A DNA stretch of 64,000 nucleotides from Micromussa lordhowensis (taxonomy: Eukaryota; Cnidaria; Anthozoa; Scleractinia; Lobophylliidae). Below, in pieces: positions 24,370-34,700 of this stretch. The stretch spans positions 26,852,448 to 26,916,447 of the forward strand of contig OZ026597.1 of assembly GCA_964020085.1 (NCBI GenBank), read 5' to 3'. The first letter of the stretch is position 1, and each line of letters begins with the position of its first letter. The notes under the pieces are model-generated. The model was not told where the DNA came from and did not search any database. It was given only the letters and a program-made list of their open reading frames with translations. The translations under genes and the position numbers were made by a program.

Positions 24370-24690
24370 GAACATAGATAGTTCCGAACCATATTATTTA
24401 CAATCTTATACATCGTTTTTGATTTATCAACAAGGCGTTGACGGTCCAGTTTAACCCAAAAAAGTTGTGGAGCGTGCAGCACGATTTTGTAACTTTTGAG
24501 AAAGACTCTTGAAACAAGATCCCCATACCGAGCTGCAGTAATCTAGATGAGGTTGGACTAATGAATTGTAAATGGAAAGTAGAGTCTTGTATGGGACTTA
24601 ATACCTAATACGTTTGATTGCGCTTATACCATGAATATTCTTGTACGATATCCTTGTGTAAGCGGCCAGTTATCAACGTCATGAAATTAT
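24370..24690 (-). mobile_element. LINE reverse transcriptase C-terminal fossil
   Basis: The minus strand reads ISAIKRIR, VPYKTLLSIYNSLVQPHLDY, CSSVWGSCFKSLSQKLQNRA and ARSTTFLG before stops. This matches the end of reverse transcriptases of CR1/L2/jockey-type LINEs (IYNSLVQPHLDYCS-VWG and LQ-LQNRAAR). Frame breaks show it is dead. Confidence 0.78.
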
Positions 24691-24807
24691 TGTCAGTGAG
24701 CAAAACTGTCTACATGGGAAGAAAGTCCTACCTGCTCAACCAAAAATAAACAGTTTTGCTCAGTTGGCTCGCCTTCGATACGCCTTGAGTTGCCCCGCCC
24801 ATTCCCT

Positions 24808-24901
24808 GCTAACAGAGGTCTCTCACGATGAGGGAAAATGAAACGAGAGGAGTCTCTCTCCTCTCGTTTCATTTTGCCTCGTCGTGAGAGACCTCAGCTA
24901 G
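24808..24901. repeat. Near-perfect hairpin, about 44-bp arms, 7-base loop
   Basis: GCTAACAGAGGTCTCTCACG...AAATGAAACGAGAGGA pairs with TCCTCTCGTTTCATTTTGCC...GACCTCAGCTAGC around GTCTCTC, with only a few mismatches. Confidence 0.88.
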
Positions 24902-25246
24902 CACAAAGCAAACTAATCGTGCGCGTCCCTCTCGCGCGCAGTCCATATGAGTACAACTTCATTAAACAAATGCAAATCATCCAACTCACGATTACACTTG
25001 CTGCGTTTTAACCTGTCTTTGGCGATATTCCGAAACAACTAAGTCCAGTCCCCCTGAACTTTTGAGTTGTAAATGGGGTAGGGAAACAGAAAGGATCGGA
25101 GAGGGGATTAGACTAGAGCGAAGTCCAGCTGGGACCAACAAACAGAGGCACACAACGAGTCAATAAGTCAGAATTAATCAGGGACCATCGTGGCCTCGAC
25201 TTATTGAAGAAATAATCATTTCTAAAAAAAAATTCAAGTTGCTGTC

Positions 25247-25408
25247 TAGACTGCTAGCAGTCCCTTTCTAGATAGTCTCGAGAGCGTGCGAACCGAGAGC
25301 ACACAGCGCTGGAGCGAGGAGAAAAACGGCTATTTCGCGCGCGCCTTCGCGACTTTCTATTTCGCGCGCGCCTTCGCGACTTTCTTGAAAGGGACTGCTA
25401 GCAGTCTA
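25247..25408. mobile_element. 162-bp MITE with 22-bp TIRs and 9-bp target duplication
   Basis: Terminal inverted repeats TAGACTGCTAGCAGTCCCTT(TC) are perfect at both ends and are flanked by GTTGCTGTC on each side (25238-25246 and 25409-25417). The interior has a direct duplication of CTATTTCGCGCGCGCCTTCG (about 25330-25382) and a GCGCTGGAGCGAGGAG stretch. It lies about 77 bases upstream of the ATG of BLES03-like copy 2, in promoter or 5' UTR. Confidence 0.93.
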
Positions 25409-25484
25409 GTTGCTGTCAAATTTATAGAACATCTATTCCCTAGAACGTTTCCCCAGCCAGCAGACTGGTGACTAGAGTGAGAAC

Positions 25485-27046
25485 ATGGCAGATCACGAAA
25501 TGGAGAGTTGGATAATTTTCGATGGGAGTATTCCCCTTGACGACTTTCTTGAACAAAACCGACCTTCTTCTATGAAGTTCGTAAATATGGCGGTTTTCGC
25601 AGGTGATCCTCAACGACGGCCAACCGTATTTGAATTCCCATTGTCAATTCCCGAACCTCAGAAACAGATGCTTCTTGAAAAGTGGGAAAAATTAAGGGCA
25701 AAGAAACATGGCAAGATTACCAACGATAATGTGAAACATTTAGCGAAGAAATACTCCTACAAATCAGGGAAGTGGTTATTCAATTGTCCAAGGTAGGACG
25801 AAAAGTATAATATTTTTGTTTGAATGCAAGTAGCTATTTCTGATCAGTCTCGCTCCTTTGGAGGCGGAATACCAATTTGACCAGAAGCCCGGGATTCTCG
25901 ACAAATCGAGATGTAAATTTACATATAACCAGCGATAATGAAAGATTTGTGTTGTGCACTCGACGTCCTCTTTTGGCTTCACTTTGGTTGATTTAACTTA
26001 CCGAAATTCAACAACCTTTTTGCTATTGAAATCGACATCCATGTACGTATCCCCTGCGAAGTGTGTTGCGTGACACAACACGATGCTCACGCAATGGCTT
26101 TAAACGTATTTGTGTTATGACTTGCGAGTGATGATAGTGAAGAGTGATTGCGAGCGAGACCCGCGTTGACTTGCGATACTTTATCCGTGTATGGTGGAAA
26201 CGTTACTGGGCAAAGAAAGTGTTTATAACTGACGTCAGAAATAAACAGCTGAGTTACACTGGCGGCAGTCAAGAATAATATTTTTTCAAGTACCACAAGG
26301 AGAGCGTGTTCATGCAGTTCCATCTTTCTGTATATAAACCACAAACAACCCACAATTCCTCGATTCGCTCCGATGAAGGGCTCTCGAAACGTCAGCTTTG
26401 GAATCTCCTTATGGTGGCCAATTCACATTATCAACACAGTTGATAAAATCGAATTATATGAAAGTTTAAACCTTTATCAATGACTGAGAAAATTACTTCA
26501 TTGTGATTGGCTGAGAGTTGGCCAATTAATTGTTAATTTTTAAGTTGCACTGCAGTTCAAAGTAATGCCCGCAAGTTTGTAATTTTCTCAGTCACGCAAG
26601 AGCATTGTACTTTTTAAGTTTTCCTTCATGAAGGGTCAAGGAAAAAAGAGGGGCTGCTGTTGGTATGATATTTTCACACATTTGTTTAATCATTTAGGTC
26701 TGGCAGAAAAACTGAGAAAAAACTACTGCCTGTAATATGAAAACAATATTTACTGTCTTACAGCACTAAGATTGATGAAATTTGGACAAGTGTTGCCAAA
26801 GCAGTGGTTAGTGGAACCCTAGGAAGTGCGGCAAATGTGTTTATGAGTGACAACCAATTGATGGAGTATACTATTCTCATCTACAATGAAGATTTCACAA
26901 AGAAAGAGCAAGTGTGGGCTGTTGAGAGAAGTCTCAGGACTTTGGGAGTGACATTTACATTACGGTACAAGCCAAATATTTACACAACACTGGGAATTTA
27001 TGCTGGTAATGAATGGCAATTGGAGCCAACAATATATCATTCATGA
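25485..27046 (+). CDS. C11orf68-like: BLES03 / C11orf68-like protein (DUF1917), copy 2
   Basis: Two exons, 25485-25792 and 26764-27046, joined in phase 2, giving about 196 residues. It starts MADHEMESWIIFDGSIPLDD. Exon 1 ends SYKSGKWLFNCP and exon 2 reads STKIDEIWTSVAKAVVSGTL, then YNEDFTKKEQVWAVERSLRT and YKPNIYTTLGIYAGNEWQL, ending YHS. It is the closer-packed paralog of the gene at 15737-20941, with the same intron position. The VICVYTEDFT block is changed to TILIYNEDFT, so it is diverging. An AATAAA at 27211-27216 is a plausible poly(A) signal. A MITE sits just upstream, and the intron carries a dispersed repeat and a hammerhead-like motif. Confidence 0.88.
25940..26310. repeat. Dispersed repeat, inverted relative to 13640-13995
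   Basis: Reverse-complement match to the segment upstream of BLES03 copy 1, here in the intron of copy 2. Blocks: TTGGCTTCACTTTGGTTGAT, TGTTGCGTGACACAACA, CTGACGTCAG, ACACTGGCGGCAGTCAAGAA. Confidence 0.75.
26354..26460 (+). ncRNA. Hammerhead-ribozyme-like motif with conserved 3' tail (copy 1)
   Basis: The core at 26362-26405 reads CCGATGA (hammerhead CUGAUGA with one change), a short stem-II-like segment, CGAAAC, then GTC with the predicted cut before AGC. Stem I can form between GATT-C-GCT upstream and AGC-TTTGG-AATC downstream. Stem III is only AC/GU, as in hammerheads described in Penelope-like elements. Stem II is shortened here. The tail GTGGCCAATTCACATTATCA, then CAGTTGATAAAATCGAATTA, is shared with the copy at 31591. 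Probably a retroelement-derived relic; activity is untested. Confidence 0.45.
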
Positions 27047-27906
27047 ATCTGCGCAAAGAACGTTACTTGTTGGTCAGATGTGCAGTGACAATCAGTACCT
27101 TTTGTAGTGAAAGAGCTTCAAGAAGCAAAGAAATTGTGTTCTGTATGTAGCTATTCCATAGATTTTAATAGTTTTAAATACAAAATTCTTAAAAAAATTA
27201 ACGAAATCAAAATAAAATGTGTTTAACCAAGAATGTTCAATATCTAAATAATATTACGTAAATAAGTTAGCAAAAGCGAATTGTGTCACCATATTCAGGG
27301 TTCAAACCTGACTCATAAATAAACTTACACAACAAAGTACATACATGAAAATTTAAACATTTTCACCTACTGGAAATTTTAAATTCCTATCTTCTGGGGG
27401 GCGAATTAAAACTTCTAGTTTTCATCTTATGTATATGTTACATCATTATGCACAAAAGCTAAAATTGACATTTCCTCATAAGCTGTGGTTCGCCTTCACA
27501 AGAGTCCAATACACACTGGAACACACCCATATTTGTAGTGGAAATGCATATACTAGATGATACAAAAAGAAGGAATGATTAGAGAAAACAGGAACAACTT
27601 CAAGAACTGTAGGGTTATAAAATACTTATTGGTTTGTTTGCTTTTTGGTATGTTAAAAAAATGAAAATTTAAATTGTAATTTTTACTTGGCACTCTTGGG
27701 ACCAATAAGCCATTTCTGTAATCTCAAAATTATCTGGAACTTAAGTAAGAGTTTGTGCTAGTTGTGGTTAGCCATGCACAGGAAATTAAGTTGAGTCCCG
27801 ATGTGTGGAACAGAAAAAGCCGAATACAAAACAAAGTTCTAAGAGAAAGCCTGCCCATTTTTTTCTTACAAAATGCTGAGTAACTGAAAGTACAAGACAT
27901 AAAACG
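27047..27906. other. Between convergent BLES03 copy 2 and WDR31
   Basis: The two genes converge here. It contains the 3' flank of BLES03 copy 2 (homologous to 21190-21450) up to about 27540, and otherwise unremarkable AT-rich sequence. Confidence 0.5.
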
Positions 27907-30900
27907 TTATAATAAGGAGAATGTGATAACTACAAACCTTCCATCATCCCATGCACAGAGATCAGTCAATGGACCAGCTCCAGCACAATCAAGAGTGGTA
28001 ATGCATTCTGAAAAGAAATAAAAGCCTTTTGTACCTTTTTTAAAAATTCATCTTGCGTGCATTGCACACTGGTTCAAACTTCTATTCAGAGGAAGAGTGT
28101 TGGATCAATTAGAGGATGTGTTGTCAAACAGTGGTGTCAGAGATTTCTTTACGAGAGGCAAATACATGCACTCGCAAAGCACAGAGTTTAAAATTGCACC
28201 AAACTAAAAGTTGCAAGGGAAATGTTGAACATATTACTTATCTCTTCAAGTTACCTTTTCCTTCTCTTTCCCAGATTTTCACTGTTGAATCATGTGAGGA
28301 TGTAGCAATTCTGACAAAAAGATAGGAGCAATAACAGCAGATTTCTAAAACTCTCAAATGTCATTTTTAATACAATATTATTATCACATCACTTTTACTT
28401 AGTTAACACCTGCATGAATTGACTGATCAGCAAGTTAAACGAGATGTAATACTATTTGTTTTTCAGGTTTTTAAAACCATTTTGTTGATCTGGTTTATTG
28501 CTCCATTCTGGTCTATTCTAAACTTTCTGTTTAAGAAAACTGTCAGTTGCATGTTGGCAACCTGTTGGTAAGCTGTCTGGAGCCAACAGTTAACCGACAT
28601 TCGGTTTTGGAACTCTTCTTCATAATAACCAGTAATGCAGACCTGTGGTTTGCATGACATCCTGCTGACATATTTCTCAACTTTTGCAACAGAAACTTTT
28701 AATTTCCCTAAGAGTTTGCCTCGTGTTTATTTGAGAGTTCATTGCTGTCTTGTTTGGTAAAACATTACCCAACAATAATATTTAACTTTGAAAATAAACT
28801 GTTCATTTTAATGTACTACTTACAGATCTTTAGACCAAACATGTTCCAAACGAGGAAGAAAAATGCAAGCTGATGTAGTTTGGTAGTGGCCAATGAACCG
28901 ACAGATCATTTGCTGTGTTCTCACATCCCAAAGCTGTCAATTGAACAGATATCAGTGGACATGAGATAATAACATTGATCTTGATGGGAATGGATTACCT
29001 GTACAGTAACTGGTAAACAGGCCCCAGTTGTTCAAAGGTTGGATAATGCTATTCACCAGATAAATCGCTATCCAATGCATAAGTGTAAACAAAACAAACC
29101 ACACTATCCGATGGATAGTGATTTATCCGATGGATAGTGATTTAACCGGTGGATAGCGTTATCCACCTTTCGAACATCCTGGGCCAGATGTTTTATTCCC
29201 TCAAATGTATGGAGTATGGTGTTAAAAAGTGGATGTTTTAATTCAAACGTGCTTTCCGAACAGGACGTCACTTACTGGTACATTTATCTCTGGTTTTTAG
29301 TAGCACGAAATAATTAGGTGTAGTTCTAGTCCTCCCCTATATGGGATGTTCGTCCCATTACATCATTAAATTTGCAGCTACCCATTTACACACCTGGGTG
29401 TGCACAGTTAGGAGAAGCACTGTCGGTGAAGTGTCCTGCCCAAGAACACAATGCTATAACCTCAGACCAATTGAACTGGAGTCCAGTGCGATAACCAGTA
29501 GCCCACTACACCTCCAACTTAGTTCAGAAAGTAGTTTCCACATGTTACCTAACTTTGATATACAGTCAAATCTCTGCTAATGGACACCTCCTGGAGGTGT
29601 AGATAACCTCCCATAAGCAGACACCTCTTGTAAGCGGACACTAAGTAATGGACTTATAAGCACAAATCTCTCTGAAGTCAACACTTTTTCTGGTTCCACT
29701 TACAAGAGGTTCATTTGTAATAATTTACAAACAGATAGGACAGAGTACATGCTCTGAGACTACAATAGGGTTTGATCAATGACAGCATAAAACAGAAATG
29801 TAACTCACGGTGGTTTCACAGCCTTTTCTATTGAATCCATTGCTACATGTCAAAATAAATTGTCCATCTCTTGAGCAATCACAGTACGTCTTCAAAATTA
29901 AAGTAATTAGTGATTAGGGGTGGCAAAATGCATCATGAAAATTGGGCAGGTTATGCTATATTAGGTAATTGTTGCCAAATCCACACTTCTCTTATTGGTG
30001 AAATCTCCGAAATGCTGGTTTAAATCAATGGAATGAACAAAGCAAAACAAACTAATATCATAGTCCTACAGTGCACAGAAGGGACTACAGACACATAGCT
30101 CTCTCTGCATATTCACTGCCTGTCTACAAATATGCCACGAGATACTGACTAACTGAACATCAAGGCCTGTAAAGGTGTGCAAAGGGTGACAGTTACCAAA
30201 GTCAATATAATAATAACAGAAAGCCATAATGAAGTGTGAATAAAGAGATGAGAATAGATTACAAAATCCACAACTACATGTAGGGTACATGTAACTGACA
30301 AACAGACACTTTATCCCTTAAATGTATGGAGTGTGGTGTTAAAAAGTGGATTTGTTTTATTCATGAAATTTCTCTATATGCAAGTTAGATTGTGGAACAT
30401 TAGAGTTGATTATCAACGGTTACCTAAAGTTGTTTTTTCATGCACTGAATAATAATTACTGATTTGTAAAATCAAAACAAGAGTTGAATTTAAAGTTCAG
30501 TTACATAATATTTGCCAAAGCCATAACTATAGACATTGCATCAGACAATTTTGTTGTATTTAGGAAGAATTATCAGCAGTTAACTTATTCTTCTAAGAAA
30601 TTATAATTACCTGAAAGTACTGCTGAGCAGGAAATGTAAATGCAGGTTGCATGTTCCTCGTATCCCACACTCTGATGTAAAAGACAAAGGTGTTTTCAGT
30701 TTCTACCAAAACATGTAGATAAGTCAAAAAAAAATACTCTGACTACTACTTTAATGAAGCCAAAGACTGCAGCATCGTAAAAACACTTTGAATGTATAGT
30801 AAATAAATAATAAACTGAGACGAGCAGTAGAAATATGGGAAAACCAGCCTTGACAGAAAGAAAAAATAGAAGTACATTTTTAATTAACCTGATTTTCCCA

Positions 30901-31716
30901 AACTTTTTCGCAAATACTGTCACTATATACCGTGTACCTTAGCATTTTGTCTTCCCCAGTTTGAGCAACTTGAGTCTGAGTTCCAGGAATCCATTTCACA
31001 CAACTTACCTATATTTAAATAAAACCATTAGACTACAAGGCAAATCAAAACATACCTCATAATGTGTATCTTAAATTTAAGCCCACCTCCTTACCCATTC
31101 CTCACCCCCCCCCCCCAAAAAAAAATCCTCATTAGTACCTTCAATTGCAGTTCCTTATCAAGAGCTAACATTCATATGCCTAAAGAAGAAACAGTTCTCA
31201 CCAGATTTCTAGACACTTCCTTTTCACTGACACTTGTTTTTCTTGTGGTATCCCAAAGCCTCACACAGTTATCCCTTGACCCAGAAAATAATAATGTTCC
31301 ATCTACAAATTAAAGTCATAAGCATAGGATGGTATCTGTTACTGTCAGGTTTTAAATCCTGGCTGATATATTTATTTAAACCACAATTTGATTTTCATGC
31401 AAAAAATGTATATTTCACACCAAAGGTTTGGCACCTGAGTTGGTTCAAAATAGTGGCAAGAGGAAATTTAGAAATGCTAAATTCAAGATGGCCAGACACA
31501 GTTCCCCAACCTTTGTTGTGAGTGTTCTTTTACAAGAGAGGTTAAATGATAATGATTCATTCAAAATCAACATGATCCTTCCTAGAAGAGTGAATCCATT
31601 CACTCCAATGAAGGGCTAACGCTCGAAACGTCAGCTTTCGAATCTCTTTACGGTGGCCAATTCAAATTATCAACTCAGTTGATAAAACCAAATTATCTTG
31701 TAGTTCTCCCCAGTGA

Positions 31717-31749
<33 letters not shown>

Positions 31750-34700
31750 TTTCCTAGAGTAGTTGTTGACATTACATTATGAAACATTTGAGGTTCAATT
31801 CTGCTACATGTATGTATCTGAATGATGGCAACCTTGACATTTTGATTACCCCCCTGTCATAGTACTATACTTAAGGTGATCTCCTTCAAAAAGCCCGAAT
31901 ATGAACTTGCCGAGATCATCTTGCTATTGCAGATAAGTAAGAATAATATAATAGGAGGTATTGAGGTATGGTTGAAAAAAGGTGGGTGGCAAAACTAACA
32001 CAAGAGATTAACAAATCTTTCACTTTTGCTCAAGTCAAGGCAGTGGGTATGCCCTCCACAAATGCACAAATTCAAGCAAAAAAACTAAATTGATGTCTTA
32101 CCATCATTCAGATCTATAGCAGTTACAACCAGCCTGTGACCTTCAAAGGTCAAGAGAGGATCATCTCTCTCTTCATGCCATGCCTTTATTGTCTTATCTC
32201 TTGAAGAACTATATACAGTAGCACCTACATGTTTTACCTGTGGAAAATAAGAGAGCAAAATAATCATTGTCTTTCCTTGAACTAACGTACATGTATTAAT
32301 TATAACATTACCATATACTGTCACCACTATTGTTTCAACTGTGCTTCAACTGTAGATAGTTTGCAAGTACAACTTTAGCTATTCAAATTTATTTCACAAA
32401 ACCCACCAGGGCATCAACCAGCACAGACAGGAATGACACTGGTAAATATATACACGTATGGCCATTTTTTGACAGAATGGGTGTCTGGAGAAGAGTCACA
32501 AGTTATTTTTTAAGTGATGCTTCAAAAGTCTCAGACTTGCTGAAAATACAAGTATATCAGACTGGGTGTCTCAAATTTATCATTTGCCTTGACACTATGT
32601 ATTGTATACGGCATACTCTAGTAGCATGTTAGTAAATAAACATACTTTAGTGACATCTTTTGTATGACCAGTCCACTTGTGATGCGGTATACCTTGCTTC
32701 CAGTCAAACAAAACCACTGACTATCAAATGAAAAAACAAATAATACAAACAGTACAAACATTGAAGATTTTCCATTAATAGTCTATGTTAAGTAATAATC
32801 TGCTGATCTAGAATTACAGTGTATTGTCCATCCTATTTCCAAGGCCTGTACGAGTGCCCATGCAAAAAGTTATTTATGCTAAGTCTTTATTGTGACCATA
32901 AATTTTAATGAGGACAACTGGTCATTTAGTCTCCAAGACAAGTAGCCCCTAACCAGTTAGCCCCCAACCTTAAGTCCGATTAGCCCCCTGATACATTGAT
33001 AAGCCCCCTATTCAAGTTTGTCTTTAACTCAGTAAATTATTCTTCTGTTGCTTGCCCAGCCATAAAAGTTTGATTGTTGAGTGGACTATGTACTTTAAAA
33101 GCCCATTTTAGCAAAACAAAATGGTGACTTTTATAAGGCAAAAAAGGAGTGCAGTACATAAAAGAATGAAGTTTACCTGCTTTTCATTCTTGTCAAACCA
33201 CAACCGTTTTGTCAGACCACAATATTGGGCTGACAAACAAAAACAGAATCATTCCCAAGGTCCCCTCTTTTCCTCCATAATAATGACATAATAATGATAA
33301 TAAAGTTTGAGTTTGAAAGGCAAGTTTTATTTGGGGGCTAAATTATTGATTTTAGGTTGGGGCTAACAGGCTAGGCATTGTTGCCATGGACATCACTTTT
33401 CAAAATACTCTGACTTTTCTCTGATAAAAAAATTTCCTGACCAAATAAATACTAAGTGTCAGATCTAGTAGCAGCTTCTAGTCTAAATTTACAGACATCC
33501 ACTTGTTCATTAAGGTGGCTCGAAATAGTTTCCAGCACTTTCCAAGACGAAGACTTGGATGGGTCATTATAAGCACTCTATATCGATTGATACCAAAATC
33601 ATGATATCAAAAAAACACCCAATCATTGGTGAACATGTTGCTGTCAAATTTGTGACACAATAGGTTACCATAGCAACCATTGTCGGAGACTGGAGCTAGT
33701 ATTACTAGGTTGCGTGATTTAAGCAGACTTAATTTGATGATAGCACAACCTATGTGGAATATCAATTTCGTGCAATAGGTAATTTTGTTAAATAGCCAAC
33801 AATGATATATGTCAAGGACCAAACATCAACCTTTAGTATGCTCCAATGCAACATTGCATGCAATATAGAGTATAACAGATAAGCGTCCAGTGATTTGAAT
33901 TAGTTGACCTTGTAAACAAGTTGAGAGAAGTACCAAACCAGTTGTGTTTAACCAGTTGAAAAGGAACCTCTGAGCGAATAAACCTGACCGTGGATCTGTG
34001 AGTATAATTTGCCCTGATTTATTCTTCCCTTTGTGAGATTCATGGGAAATCGTTATTCTTGGAGGCTAGTCATGGTGTTTCCCACACAATATGAACTGCT
34101 AAAAGCACCCTTAATTTTAGCTTTAAGCGCTTATAACTCAAAAACAAGCTCATATGCAGTGACCCCTATTTTTTATTATGGCATTATAATAAGCTGATAA
34201 GGTGCAACTTTTTTGCAAAGTTTAAAAAACTTCTGGAGTGGGTTCAGAGCCACCTTAAAATTTCGAAAATTAAATTTTAATTTAATTTGGCTCTGAACCC
34301 ACTCCACAGGATTTTTTTAAACTTTGCAAAAAAATGGTTCTTATCCTCTTATCTAAATTCGATAATAAAAATTGAGGGTCACCAAGCTTGTTTTTGAGTT
34401 ATAAGCACTAAAGGGTGTTTTCGGCAGGTCAAATTGTTGCTTTGGTAACCTGTTAAGTAAAATAGATGATTCCAACTTGTTTACCAATGATTGGGAATTT
34501 GTATGATACTATTATTGTAGCATCACTAGTTAAACAGTGGCAAGTCAAGTTTCAAGTCAAGTTTTATTGTGATATATGCTTAACTTTTGTGAAAAAAAGA
34601 TCACCAGTTAGTTTACAGGAAAAACACAGAAAAATAACATTGAGAAAAATGCATTCAACAAGTAACTAAAAAGATATAAGATTAAAATTGAAATATATTT

